Source: Grimontia celer (GTDB lineage: Bacteria; Pseudomonadota; Gammaproteobacteria; Enterobacterales; Vibrionaceae). From it: DNA of 64,000 bases. Every line of letters begins with the position of its first letter. The first letter of the stretch is position 1. Shown here piece by piece: positions 36,955-45,954 of the stretch. Where the stretch lies: NCBI RefSeq assembly GCF_900055185.1, contig NZ_FIZX01000001.1, forward strand, positions 2,258,920 to 2,322,919, written 5' to 3'. The notes below the pieces were generated by a model. The model was not told the DNA's origin, made no database searches, and saw only the letters and a list, made by a program, of their open reading frames with translations. The translations under genes and the position numbers were made by a program.

Positions 36955-37833
36955 TTACAGCACGCCTGCATCCAACAGAGCCTGCTTCACTTTAGGCTGC
37001 AGTTTCACATCCAAAATGGTCAGCGGCAGACGCAGTGTACCGTCCGCGATCAAGCCCATTTCATGCAATGCCCACTTCACTGGAATTGGGTTAGCTTCGA
37101 CGAAAAGATCAGTGTGCAAAGGCATTATCTTCTCATTGATTGAACGGGCTTCGTCCATTTCTCCTGCCAGCGCCAGTTTGATCATTTTTGCCATTTGCGC
37201 TGCAGCAATGTTGTTGGTCACTGAAATCACGCCATGGCCGCCAGCGGCAACAAAATCCAGGCCAGTGAGATCATCACCACTCAGTAAGATAAAATCTTCG
37301 CCACAAAGTTCACGGTGAAGTCGAACACGGTCCAAATCACCGGTCGCATCTTTGATGCCAATAATGTTTTCGAACTCAGAAAGTCGCGCAACCGTCTCTG
37401 GCAACATGTCAGCAACAGTACGGCCTGGCACGTTGTACAGAATTTGCGGAAGTTCGCTCGATTCAGAGATAGCTTTAAAATGCTGGTACAGACCTTCCTG
37501 GGAAGGTTTGTTGTAGTAAGGCACGACGCTCAGGCAACCAGCGATACCAGAACCCGCAAACATTTTGCTGAAGGTAATCGCTTCATGAGTTGCATTTGCG
37601 CCTGTACCTGCGATGACAGGAATGCGTCCATCGGCGAATTCGAGTGTCTTCAGAACAATCTTGATATGCTCTTCTACGGTGACAGTGGCAGACTCACCTG
37701 TCGTCCCGACAGAGACGATGGCGTCAGTGCCTGCATCAACATGAAAATCAACGAGATTTTTCAAACTGGCGTAATCAACTTCACCAGAGCTATCCATAGG
37801 CGTGACAAGTGCCACGATACTTCCTGAAAACAT
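36955..37833 (-). CDS. dapA: 4-hydroxy-tetrahydrodipicolinate synthase
   Basis: A 292-residue aldolase-class enzyme that starts the lysine/diaminopimelate branch from aspartate semialdehyde and pyruvate. Lys161 in GIKDATGD forms the Schiff base; Tyr133 in YNVPGRT and GTTGES (about 43-48) complete the site. I choose the ATG at 37833, with TTTTTGGAGATGGAA before it; the protein is then the exact length of E. coli DapA. The longer open frame to 37890 has no support. It is divergent from bcp. Confidence 0.96.
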   Translation of the reverse strand: MFSGSIVALVTPMDSSGEVDYASLKNLVDFHVDAGTDAIVSVGTTGESATVTVEEHIKIVLKTLEFADGRIPVIAGTGANATHEAITFSKMFAGSGIAGCLSVVPYYNKPSQEGLYQHFKAISESSELPQILYNVPGRTVADMLPETVARLSEFENIIGIKDATGDLDRVRLHRELCGEDFILLSGDDLTGLDFVAAGGHGVISVTNNIAAAQMAKMIKLALAGEMDEARSINEKIMPLHTDLFVEANPIPVKWALHEMGLIADGTLRLPLTILDVKLQPKVKQALLDAGVL

Positions 37834-38054
37834 TTCCATCTCCAAAAACGCGTTTTGAACCATGGTACTTTTGGCGACAGGCAAAAACAAGCACGCTGAA
37901 GGGGCTTATACCCTGTGTTTGCGCGGTTGATCACCGTGAAAATGAACGATATTGTGCGCTTAGACGTATTGCCACTCGCGACAATGATTTATCCGCGTAT
38001 TTTAACAAGACGCATGCTCACTCGTTGCGACATGAAAATTAAGAAGGAAGAAAC

Positions 38055-38525
38055 ATGCAAACGCTCGAAGCCGGTGCGGCAGCACCAGAATTCTCGCTGC
38101 AAGATCAAAACGGAAACACAGTCTCTCTGAGCCAGTTCAAAGGCAAGAACAAAGTGCTGGTTTACTTCTACCCGAAGGCAATGACACCGGGTTGTACAAC
38201 TCAAGCCTGCTCACTGCGTGACAGTAAAGCAGAACTGGATGCACTGAACACCGTCGTTCTTGGCCTAAGCCCAGATCCAGTGAAAAAGCTGAAAGGCTTT
38301 GAAGAAAAGAAAGAGCTGAACTTCGCCCTGCTGAGTGATGAAGACCACGCTGTTGCCGACGCTTTCGGCGTCTGGGGCTTGAAAAAGTTCATGGGCAAAG
38401 AGTATGACGGCATTCACCGTCTAAGCTTCTTGGTGGATGAGAACGGTGTTATCGAACATGTGTTCAACAAGTTCAAAACCAAAGACCACCATGACGTAGT
38501 GATCAACTACCTGAAAGGCGAGTAA
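38055..38525 (+). CDS. bcp: Thioredoxin-dependent thiol peroxidase (BCP family peroxiredoxin)
   Basis: A 156-residue peroxiredoxin that reduces hydroperoxides. TPGCTTQACSLRD carries the peroxidatic Cys47 and the resolving Cys52, as in E. coli Bcp. Ribosome site AAGAAGGAAGAAAC before the ATG. It lies divergent from dapA; in E. coli gcvR sits between the two, and I see no gcvR here. A terminator follows. Confidence 0.95.
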   Translation: MQTLEAGAAAPEFSLQDQNGNTVSLSQFKGKNKVLVYFYPKAMTPGCTTQACSLRDSKAELDALNTVVLGLSPDPVKKLKGFEEKKELNFALLSDEDHAVADAFGVWGLKKFMGKEYDGIHRLSFLVDENGVIEHVFNKFKTKDHHDVVINYLKGE

Positions 38526-38541
38526 GCCCTACAGGAACGAA

Positions 38542-38564
38542 AAAGGCCGTCAATGACGGCCTTT
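38542..38564. terminator. Terminator of bcp
   Basis: AAAGGCCGTCA/TGACGGCCTTT around a tiny loop; may also end the convergent oxidoreductase gene (stop at 38596). Confidence 0.85.
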
Positions 38565-38595
38565 GTTGTTTCTGCGACTAACCCAACTATGGTAG

Positions 38596-40074
38596 CTATT
38601 TTTCTGGAAACGGAATTGCCAGTGCTTCAGGGTAACCTCTCAGCGTAGTCAACGTTTTAGCTTTCTCCACTACCTGTGATTCGGTCAATGACTCGGTCAG
38701 CGACAGTGCTGGTGCATTCCAATCTGAAGGCAATGTCACACCATGAAGCGCTTCTAACTGTTCAAGGATGCGGTCTGCCGCTTGCAGTGCCGATGAAGCT
38801 TTAACCAACTCAACACGCGCGTAGCGCTCACCTTCAAAAGACGCATCTGCCGCACGCAGACTTGGATCGTCTCCCGGAATTTGCTGAGCGCCACAAAGCG
38901 GCTTTCCACCCACTTCGGCTTGCTCGAATTCCGGCAGCCATTTGGCGAAGTGGGAAATGGCGCGGGAAGTACGCTCTCGTATTTCTGGCCATTCCCAACC
39001 ACCGTCTGCCTTCTCAACCATACTTTCTGGCAAGGGTGGATAAGAGGTTTGGTCGTCGCTTCTTACCAGACCACCTTCAAATAAGGTGATCTCTTGCGTC
39101 ATGCCGTGGAGCTGAATGAATCCTTGAGGGTATGGCGTAAGTTGCGCCATACCCTGAGGGGTACCACGCTCTCCGTGAATAATCACTTCCGGCCACTGGC
39201 CGGGTTTAGATGGCCAATGAGCCACATACGCCGCTTTGTACTCGACCCAACGCTGTTTCGGTGAAGAAACCATGTCGTCCAGCTTGCCAGTGCGGAACCC
39301 AGCAGCATTAATCAAGTAATCAACACGTTGAGATACGACTTCACCTTCAGCGCTTTTTGCTTGTATGGTCCAGCCGTCACCCTCTGACACCAAATCAGTG
39401 ACTTGGTGACCAAGTTTCAGCTCACAATATGGTGAATCTTCGAGGCCCAAAGCAGCAGTGGCAGCCAAACGGAAAACACTTAGGCCGTATTCCTGCACAA
39501 CAACAATCGGATATTTGAAGTTGTCATGCGGCATGTGGTGCGCAACAGGAATCATCCACTCTTGTGGGGTTTGAGGTGACTCGGGTAGCGGAAGATCTGA
39601 CAATGCCACCATGTCTTCGCGGAAAAACAGCGTGTAGTAATCGTCCGGCGACCCTAATACAGCATTATCAGGGTCTTGTTTTACGAGCATTTTGTAGTGC
39701 GTGGTAAGCAATTCGAGACGATTCAAAATGGCGTCGGGCTCGCCAGGGTCTGTTGTTGGGATTGCAATAACAGTGGGGCGTCTGTTGACGGAATGCGGAT
39801 AAGCCCGCACGGTAGCAATAGATTGCTCCAACAGTGTTATACATTGCTGCTCAGAAATCTCACGGTACAAATTCCCACCAGCATGCAGATGACAAATTGG
39901 CGGTCCACTGACAAGGCTTGCCCCTGCTTCGAACAGCACGGTGTTAATGCCCATACCAGACAGTTTCAATGCAGCCGTTGAACCTGCAACTCCACCACCC
40001 ACAATGCCAACAGTAAACGCTTCGCTTAATGTCAACGCACTACCCTCAACACACTTATCGACGTTATTTTTCAT
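38596..40074 (-). CDS. FAD-dependent oxidoreductase of unknown substrate
   Basis: A 492-residue flavoprotein. The N-terminal FAD-binding motif VGIVGGGVAGSTAALKLSG (about residues 22-40) ends in a Glu at the ribose-binding position (VLFEAG). LINAAGFRTGKL near the middle is the second FAD contact. The overall plan is that of the DAO/amine-oxidase-like superfamily. No membrane segment or signal is visible. The ribosome site before the ATG is poor, so the true start could be a few codons later. It is transcribed alone; nothing around it suggests a substrate. I do not recognise a named family. Confidence 0.75.
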   Translation of the reverse strand: MKNNVDKCVEGSALTLSEAFTVGIVGGGVAGSTAALKLSGMGINTVLFEAGASLVSGPPICHLHAGGNLYREISEQQCITLLEQSIATVRAYPHSVNRRPTVIAIPTTDPGEPDAILNRLELLTTHYKMLVKQDPDNAVLGSPDDYYTLFFREDMVALSDLPLPESPQTPQEWMIPVAHHMPHDNFKYPIVVVQEYGLSVFRLAATAALGLEDSPYCELKLGHQVTDLVSEGDGWTIQAKSAEGEVVSQRVDYLINAAGFRTGKLDDMVSSPKQRWVEYKAAYVAHWPSKPGQWPEVIIHGERGTPQGMAQLTPYPQGFIQLHGMTQEITLFEGGLVRSDDQTSYPPLPESMVEKADGGWEWPEIRERTSRAISHFAKWLPEFEQAEVGGKPLCGAQQIPGDDPSLRAADASFEGERYARVELVKASSALQAADRILEQLEALHGVTLPSDWNAPALSLTESLTESQVVEKAKTLTTLRGYPEALAIPFPEK

Positions 40075-40126
40075 TTTATTCGTTAGCTAATCGCAACCTA
40101 CTCTGACGGAGGAGGTAAAAATAAAT

Positions 40127-40148
40127 AGAGACCCAAATTCAGGTCTCT
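40127..40148 (-). terminator. Terminator after perM
   Basis: AGAGACC/GGTCTCT with an 8-nt loop, followed on the minus strand by TATTTATTTTTA. Confidence 0.65.
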
Positions 40149-40181
40149 AACAGTACTTACTTTAACACGGTGAAGATCAGT

Positions 40182-41261
40182 TTAGTTGTTAGTTTCTGCT
40201 ATTGCTTCTTCTGGTTCATTCGAAGGTAGCGCATTCCATACCGCTTTCACCAATGTCGCCAGTGGGATAGCAAAGAAAACACCCCAAAAGCCCCAAAGAC
40301 CACCAAAAACCAAAACCGCCACGATGATCGCCACTGGATGCAGATTCACCGCTTCAGAGAACAACACTGGCACCAACACATTACCATCCAGAGCCTGAAT
40401 GATCCCATAAGCCAGCATTAAGTAACCCAGTTCAGGGCTGATGCCCCACTGGAACAACGCCACCATAAAGATAGGCAGCGTAACCGCTGCTGCGCCGATA
40501 TAAGGAATCAGCACAGACAAACCGGTCGCGACACTCAACAGTGCCGCATAGCGGAGGTCCAAAATCGCGAAGGTAATGTAACTGGTGATACCCACGATGA
40601 TGATCTCAGTGACCTTGCCACGGATATAGTTGGAGATTTGCTCATTCATCTCCATACCCACTTTATTAGTCAACCGGCGATTTCTAGGCAGTAAAGACGT
40701 AAACGAGCGCATCATTTCGTCTTTGTCTTTCAACAGGAAGAAGACCAACAGCGGCACCAAAATCAGGTACACCGCCAACGCAGCCAGGCTCACCAGCGAA
40801 GACAAGGAGCTCTTAACCACAGTTTCACCCATGCCCAGCACACGGCTTTGCAGTGTATCGATAAAGGTATTCACCATGTGCGGCTGAATAAGCTCCGGGT
40901 ACTCATCAGGGAGATGAGAGACATAGCTCTGAAAATCGTTGAACATTTTTGGAATGTCAGCGATGAGGTTGATGATCTGGTTCCAGATAGTTGGCATCAA
41001 GCCAAAGAAAGCCAAAATCATAAAGCCAACGAAAAGCAGAAGAACCAGTATGACAGATAGCGTCCGGTTGAGACCCAGCCCTACCATTTTGGCAACAGGC
41101 CACTCCAACAGGTAAGCCAGTACGATAGCGACGAGAAGCGGGGCAATCAGGTTGCCAAAGAAGTAGATGACCACAAAGCCCGTGACGAGCAGCGCAATCA
41201 AACTGACCGCGTGCGGGTCTGAGAACCGTCGTTGATACCAACGGTTAAGCATTTCTAGCAT
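40182..41261 (-). CDS. perM: AI-2E family membrane protein PerM
   Basis: A 359-residue inner-membrane protein with about seven to eight helices, of the AI-2E (formerly UPF0118) family. Typical features are LIAPLLVAIVLAYLLEWPV near the N-terminus, an amphipathic central part, and LSVLIPYIGAAAVTLP and GGLWGFWGVFFAIPLATLVK in the C-terminal half. Family members are suggested transporters; the substrate of PerM is not known. In E. coli perM is also next to bepA, as here. It lies 12 bp after the TusA-like gene, so they form an operon. Ribosome site AGGAACCTAC. Confidence 0.88.
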   Translation of the reverse strand: MLEMLNRWYQRRFSDPHAVSLIALLVTGFVVIYFFGNLIAPLLVAIVLAYLLEWPVAKMVGLGLNRTLSVILVLLLFVGFMILAFFGLMPTIWNQIINLIADIPKMFNDFQSYVSHLPDEYPELIQPHMVNTFIDTLQSRVLGMGETVVKSSLSSLVSLAALAVYLILVPLLVFFLLKDKDEMMRSFTSLLPRNRRLTNKVGMEMNEQISNYIRGKVTEIIIVGITSYITFAILDLRYAALLSVATGLSVLIPYIGAAAVTLPIFMVALFQWGISPELGYLMLAYGIIQALDGNVLVPVLFSEAVNLHPVAIIVAVLVFGGLWGFWGVFFAIPLATLVKAVWNALPSNEPEEAIAETNN

Positions 41262-41273
41262 GTAGGTTCCTGT

Positions 41274-41495
41274 TTATAGTTTGGTGACATTCATCACCGT
41301 CGCTCCCTGAACAGACTCGCACTCAAATTCAAAACCGTTCTTTTCCAAGTAACGGGGAATGTCCTTCAAGGCGCCACTGTCCGTAATATATAGCGCTATT
41401 TGCTGTCCTTGCTTCAGTGATGCACAGGCTCTTTTCGCCAAGAGCAACGCCATTGGACAACGTTGCTCGCGCAAATCAAGGGATTGAATTTCCAT
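41274..41495 (-). CDS. TusA/SirA-family sulfur-carrier-like protein (73 aa)
   Basis: A 73-residue protein of the TusA fold. REQRCPMALLLAKRA carries the cysteine (Cys13) that in TusA takes persulfide sulfur; the second proline of the usual CPxP motif is Ala here. It precedes perM in an operon. It is probably not TusA itself, which is normally longer (about 81 residues) and unlinked to perM. Role in sulfur transfer is inferred from the fold and cysteine only. Confidence 0.8.
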   Translation of the reverse strand: MEIQSLDLREQRCPMALLLAKRACASLKQGQQIALYITDSGALKDIPRYLEKNGFEFECESVQGATVMNVTKL

Positions 41496-41666
41496 TCTTT
41501 CTCGCTGACCGCTATTATCGTCGGCATTGTATACTCAAACAACGCGGATAAGTAGTTTGGGTGTCCTGACAACCTCGCTGCGAAAGCCAGAACCTCTCGC
41601 CAGCCACGTTGTCTATCTATAACAACACCTCAATGATTTCGCGTGCTGGAGGCACCAACGTCAGTC

Positions 41667-43124
41667 ATGCAGCTTTTCAAAAAAGCCACAACGAGCCTTC
41701 TTATTGCATCACTTACTTTTACATCACCAGTGATGGCGACGTCGTACAGTGATCTCCCTGAGATCGGTACCGCAGCAGCAGGTACGCTGACGGTTGAGAA
41801 GGAAATCGAATACGGCGACGCTTACATGCGTATGCTTCGTGGCAGCCAGCCTATCGTGAATGACCCTGTCTTATCGGAATATATTTCCTCACTGGGTGCA
41901 TCTCTGGTCGCCAATGCTAATGATGTTAAAACACCTTTTGAGTTTTTTCTGATACGGAATCGTGACATTAACGCCTTTGCCTTCTTTGGTGGTCACGTTG
42001 CATTACACACAGGTCTATTTCTCCATGCACAGAGCGAAAGCGAGCTTGCGTCAGTTGTCGCTCACGAAATTGCGCACTTAACGCAGCGCCATTTGGCACG
42101 TGCTATGGAAGAGCGGGCAAAACAAACGCCGCTGACGATGGCTGCATTGGTCGGCTCTCTCATGTTGGCGATTGCTGCTCCTCAAGCAGGTATTGCTGCC
42201 GCTCAAGCAACCACGGCGGCGTCTATTCAAAGTCAAATCAACTACACCCGAAGCAACGAGAAAGAAGCCGACCGGATTGGTCTGGAAACCCTCTCCCGCT
42301 CAGGGTTTGATGTAAATGCAATGCCAATATTCTTTACCCGTATGGCTGACCAATACCGCTTTGCATCAAAACCACCGCAGTTTTTGCTGACTCACCCATT
42401 ACCAGACTCACGTATCACCGATTCACGGTCTCGCGCGCAGCAATATCCACAACGCACGGTTCCGTTGTCGCCAGAATACCACCTGGCTCGAGCCCGCGTG
42501 ATCGCGCGCTTTGCCGGTATTGATAGTGCGGCTGCCATCGATTGGTTTGACCGACAACTCAAAAAAGCTTCCCCTGCCCGTGCCCAGTCACTGAATTACG
42601 GTAAAGCGCTGGTGTATATCGACAGCAGACAATTCGATAAAGCCGGAAAGCTTTTAGCGCCGCTGTATAAGGCACAGCCAAATAACCGCTTCTATCTCGA
42701 TGCGATGACAGATTTAGACGTCGCGCAGAAGCACTATGATGCGGCACTGAAACGTCTTGATAAAGCACTCGCCAGTCAACCAAACAATGCTGTATTACTG
42801 TTAAACCGTGATTATGTATTGGTGAAAGCGGGTCGTTATGACGAAGCCATCAAAGGGCTGGTGAGAGTGACGCACCGTTTCCCAGCCAATACCAATGGCT
42901 GGTCATTGCTTCAGGAAGCCTACGACAGTGAAGGTATCCGCCACGGCGCTTTGGCAGCACAGGCAGAGCTTTACGCCCTTCAGGGTCGCTGGCACAAGGC
43001 CATTAACAATTACACACAAGCCAGTCAGCTTGTGGAACTTGGCAGCCTTGATCAGGCTCGCTACGATGCACGTATAGATCAGCTCAGGGTACAGGAAGCG
43101 CGTTTCGCGGAATTGCAGCGCTGA
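41667..43124 (+). CDS. bepA: Periplasmic metalloprotease/chaperone BepA
   Basis: A 485-residue M48-family protease of outer-membrane quality control, acting on stalled LptD and similar proteins. Signal peptide from MQLFKKATTSLLIASLTF to SPVMA (about residue 24). The zinc site is HEIAH (His133, Glu134, His137) with Glu200 in SNEKEADRIG. The C-terminal half holds TPR repeats (about 300-480) that bind the BAM machinery. I choose the ATG at 41667; an upstream in-frame GTG (41643) lacks a ribosome site. It starts a run bepA-arsC-wrbA-like-DUF2069, divergent from perM. Confidence 0.92.
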   Translation: MQLFKKATTSLLIASLTFTSPVMATSYSDLPEIGTAAAGTLTVEKEIEYGDAYMRMLRGSQPIVNDPVLSEYISSLGASLVANANDVKTPFEFFLIRNRDINAFAFFGGHVALHTGLFLHAQSESELASVVAHEIAHLTQRHLARAMEERAKQTPLTMAALVGSLMLAIAAPQAGIAAAQATTAASIQSQINYTRSNEKEADRIGLETLSRSGFDVNAMPIFFTRMADQYRFASKPPQFLLTHPLPDSRITDSRSRAQQYPQRTVPLSPEYHLARARVIARFAGIDSAAAIDWFDRQLKKASPARAQSLNYGKALVYIDSRQFDKAGKLLAPLYKAQPNNRFYLDAMTDLDVAQKHYDAALKRLDKALASQPNNAVLLLNRDYVLVKAGRYDEAIKGLVRVTHRFPANTNGWSLLQEAYDSEGIRHGALAAQAELYALQGRWHKAINNYTQASQLVELGSLDQARYDARIDQLRVQEARFAELQR

Positions 43125-43154
43125 GCGACAAACTAAAACGAAAAAGGAACTGTC

Positions 43155-43499
43155 ATGTCAGTCACTATCTATCACAACTCTCGTTGCTCCAAGAGCCGTC
43201 AAACCCTAGCGCTGCTCGAAGAAAAGGGCATTCAGCCAGACGTTGTGGCTTATCTGGAAACACCGCCTTCTGCAGACACACTTAGAACCTTGCTGGGGCA
43301 GTTGGGCTTCGACTCTCCGCGCCAAATGATGCGTACCAAAGAAGCCATCTACAAAGAGCTACAACTGGCAGATGCGACTGACGAGCAACTGATCCAAGCA
43401 ATGGTTGAAAATCCAAAGCTGATTGAACGCCCAATTGTTGTCGCAAATGGCAAAGCGGCTATGGGTCGCCCACCAGAAAACGTATTGACCATTCTGTAA
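43155..43499 (+). CDS. arsC: Glutaredoxin-dependent arsenate reductase family protein (ArsC/YfgD)
   Basis: A 114-residue protein. HNSRCSKSRQTLALL gives the active Cys11 with the ArsC-type surrounding residues, and LIERPIVV carries the conserved arginine. It corresponds to yfgD of E. coli, which follows bepA (yfgC) as here. Whether it truly reduces arsenate in this cell is not shown; there is no arsB or metal-type arsR next to it. Its stop overlaps the next start by 1 bp. Confidence 0.88.
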   Translation: MSVTIYHNSRCSKSRQTLALLEEKGIQPDVVAYLETPPSADTLRTLLGQLGFDSPRQMMRTKEAIYKELQLADATDEQLIQAMVENPKLIERPIVVANGKAAMGRPPENVLTIL

Positions 43500-44080
43500 T
43501 GACTGAGATTCTGGTTCTCTATTATAGCCGCCATGGCGGGACTAGAAGCATGGCCCGCCTAATTGCCCGCGGTATAGAAGCATCAGGTGCAGTAGCGAGA
43601 TTACGCACCGTGCCAGACATTTCTGTTGTTGGCGAATCGCCATCAACAGAGACGCCGGAAGACCCATATGTATCGATAGAGGATCTGAAAACCTGCCATG
43701 GTATGGCTCTTGGTAGCCCTGTACGTTTTGGCAACATGGCAGCACCGCTCAAGCACTTTATCGATAGTACAGCCAAAGATTGGCTGGCGGGCACTTTGAT
43801 TGGAAAACCAGCCATGGTGTTTACGTCAGGGTCTATGCCCCACGGTGGGCAGGAAACCACGCTTAATACCATGATGTTGCCACTGCTCCATCACGGTATG
43901 GTGATTGTCGGTCTGCCACATTCAGAACCTGCCCTGCACACAACACAAGGTGGTGGCTCACCTTATGGGCCTTCACACATTACGGGTGAAGGCAGACGTC
44001 AGCCAGATGCTGACGAGAAAAGCCTCGCTATTGCTGGCGGTAAGCGTCTGGCTGAAATAGCCACGCGCCTCAAAGATTGA
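43499..44080 (+). CDS. WrbA-like flavoprotein, NAD(P)H:quinone oxidoreductase family
   Basis: A 193-residue flavodoxin-fold protein. LVLYYSRHGGTRSMARLIA is the FMN phosphate loop, followed by GSPVRFGNMAAPLKHFID and FTSGSMPHGGQETT typical of WrbA-type quinone reductases. It would reduce quinones by two electrons. It is coupled to arsC (TAATG overlap). E. coli has hda in this part of the neighbourhood, so the gene looks like a lineage-specific addition. A flavodoxin of another type is less likely because of the GQETT motif. Confidence 0.85.
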   Translation: MTEILVLYYSRHGGTRSMARLIARGIEASGAVARLRTVPDISVVGESPSTETPEDPYVSIEDLKTCHGMALGSPVRFGNMAAPLKHFIDSTAKDWLAGTLIGKPAMVFTSGSMPHGGQETTLNTMMLPLLHHGMVIVGLPHSEPALHTTQGGGSPYGPSHITGEGRRQPDADEKSLAIAGGKRLAEIATRLKD

Positions 44081-44097
44081 TAAAAGGAGTTATCCCG

Positions 44098-44511
44098 TTG
44101 TTTTCTTCCAGTTCAACACTGCGACCTCTGGCTCTCGGGTCGTATTTGGCACTCATTGGCTGGGTCGCTATGTGGCATGGTGTGATTTCACCACACCCAC
44201 ATGTGAACCCAATCGGTGTCGCTATTGCTTGGATACTCCCACTGCTTTTGCCTCTTTTGGGTATTTTAAGAGGTAAGGCCTATACGCACGCCTGGGCAAA
44301 CTTCATTTTGATGTTCTATTTCCTGCATGCGTTGACCATTCTCTGGGTCGATGTGGGTGAGCGTTGGCTGGCTGCTATTGAACTGGCGCTGACTTCGTTT
44401 TCTTTTGTCTGCAACGTATATTACGCCAAGCGCAAAGGACAAGAAGAGGGGCTGGGACTGAAGAAACTCTCCCAAGTCGAGAAAGAAGAAAAAGCGCGTT
44501 TCGAGCAATAA
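44098..44511 (+). CDS. DUF2069 inner-membrane protein
   Basis: A membrane protein of 137 residues from a TTG at 44098 that has AAAAGGAGTTATCCCG before it; an upstream TTG at 44077 is possible but lacks this support. It has four hydrophobic stretches (ALGSYLALIGWVAMWHG, IAWILPLLLPLLGIL, ANFILMFYFLHALTILW, AAIELALTSFSFVCNVYYA) and a charged cytoplasmic tail. The DUF2069 family has no known function. It is the last gene of the bepA cluster; a terminator follows. Confidence 0.8.
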   Translation: MFSSSSTLRPLALGSYLALIGWVAMWHGVISPHPHVNPIGVAIAWILPLLLPLLGILRGKAYTHAWANFILMFYFLHALTILWVDVGERWLAAIELALTSFSFVCNVYYAKRKGQEEGLGLKKLSQVEKEEKARFEQ

Positions 44512-44530
44512 ACCCCAAATCGCAAGCAAC

Positions 44531-44560
44531 AAAAAAGCAGGTTTCTCAACCTGCTTTTTT
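44531..44560. terminator. Bidirectional terminator
   Basis: AAAAAAGCAGGTT-tctc-AACCTGCTTTTTT between convergent genes. Confidence 0.9.
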
Positions 44561-44579
44561 TGAATCCAATAGATGCTAC

Positions 44580-45692
44580 TTAGCCAATCCACTCATACTG
44601 AATCGCCACTTCTACTGGCTCTGGAGCGGGTGTTGGCTCAACAGGCACAATCACACCATCAACATTTTCTGTGACAACTGGTGCCTCCACTTCCACCATT
44701 GGTTGCGGCAGAGCTTCGACTCGGCGAAGACGACGGTCAACCATCATCTCGTTGTGGAAGATATCTTCAGAAGCCAGAAGGCTGACTCGAAAAGTAGCGG
44801 TACCATCTACTATTGATTCCAATCGCAATGAAGCGACTGAATTCAAGCCTTTCAACGTACGCTCTATGACAAAGAAGTCTTCTGCATCGTCAAGCCCTGA
44901 CACTTCCAATGCTTTTGCGCCGCTATCAGCTACACCAAGGTTCACTGCCAAGCGACCCGCATAGAAGTCAGCCATTTCATCAATCATGGTGGCAAAAGCT
45001 TGTTCAGGTGAGCCTGAAGCCCGGCCTTCAACTGGCGCATCTTGTCCAATACCCGCAGCATTTGGGAAAAGCTGCCAACTTATGCGGTTGTTATGTACCT
45101 TTACCACCGCCACACCGGCTGGGTTGTATCTCGCACTAGCCTGAGCGATAGGTCCTGCGAACCCACCCCAAAGATCGGGAATAGACACTGCAACCACATC
45201 GTCAAAGTCACCCACAGGCATCAAAACAGGTAAACCTCTGCGCTCACCTTCTGCTTTCAGCTCGTTGATAAGCGGTGAAGCCGACTGCTCCCACACTACA
45301 TTACGTTGCGAAGCGTTGTCCTCCACCAACCAAAACAGCACTTCAGGACGAGGAGTCCCCCAGTAAGTCGCTTGCGCTTGGGTTAACAGTGTGCGGATCT
45401 TGCGATCATCAAAACCTAGAATTAAAGAACGTTGACCTTCCACATCACCATAACCGAGCTGGGTGATGTATTGATTCACCGTTGGCAGTGCTTTTTGGAT
45501 AACCTGATTATTACCCACTTCAGACTGACCAGATGCGCGGATCAGCACATCAATAAATGCCGTTTCTTTCGCAGCTTGTTCCGTTGCTGCATCGCTGTCA
45601 TCCAACACCACTTCAGCACTGAACAATGAAGCGGCCATTGCACTGGTTTGCCCCAGTACGAGTGCCAAAACGAAAATGAAGGTTCGTAACAT
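44580..45692 (-). CDS. DUF2066 domain protein
   Basis: A 370-residue protein with a signal peptide (FIFVLALVLGQTSAMA, cleaved near residue 20). SLFSAEVVLDDSDAATEQAAKETAFIDVL at the mature start and the middle part (QATYWGTPRPEVLFWLVEDN) fit the DUF2066 family of Vibrio and relatives. The C-terminal 60 residues are Pro/Val/Glu-rich. Likely periplasmic; the role is not known. Divergent from uraA by 262 bp. The intergenic region contains an 8-bp inverted repeat and a short palindrome. Confidence 0.8.
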   Translation of the reverse strand: MLRTFIFVLALVLGQTSAMAASLFSAEVVLDDSDAATEQAAKETAFIDVLIRASGQSEVGNNQVIQKALPTVNQYITQLGYGDVEGQRSLILGFDDRKIRTLLTQAQATYWGTPRPEVLFWLVEDNASQRNVVWEQSASPLINELKAEGERRGLPVLMPVGDFDDVVAVSIPDLWGGFAGPIAQASARYNPAGVAVVKVHNNRISWQLFPNAAGIGQDAPVEGRASGSPEQAFATMIDEMADFYAGRLAVNLGVADSGAKALEVSGLDDAEDFFVIERTLKGLNSVASLRLESIVDGTATFRVSLLASEDIFHNEMMVDRRLRRVEALPQPMVEVEAPVVTENVDGVIVPVEPTPAPEPVEVAIQYEWIG

Positions 45693-45823
45693 AAATTTGC
45701 CAGATAACTCGATTTTTAAACGTTGATCATAAAGTGAAGCCCTACTGTCAGCAATGGCTAAACACCGAAATTGAGTGTTATAACAACTGCTCAGGCCAGC
45801 GAAAACAATCTCTCTGTTACTTC

Positions 45824-45880
45824 ATTGACAATTTTTCCGACAGAAAGTTTGTCAATCAGTGTGAAGTATACTGACAGTAT
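45824..45880. promoter_or_regulatory. Inverted repeat and palindrome in the DUF2066-uraA gap
   Basis: ATTGACAA (45824-45831) pairs with TTGTCAAT (45849-45856) across 17 bp. A compact palindrome ATACTG-a-CAGTAT lies at 45868-45880. Both are perfect. They could bind a regulator of uraA, the DUF2066 gene, or both; no known consensus is matched. Confidence 0.35.
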
Positions 45881-45954
45881 GCAATAGCTCACTTAATTGC
45901 CCCTATAAATCATGATAGTATCCCGCGATTTTAAAAAACTCAGGAAGGTGCGTC

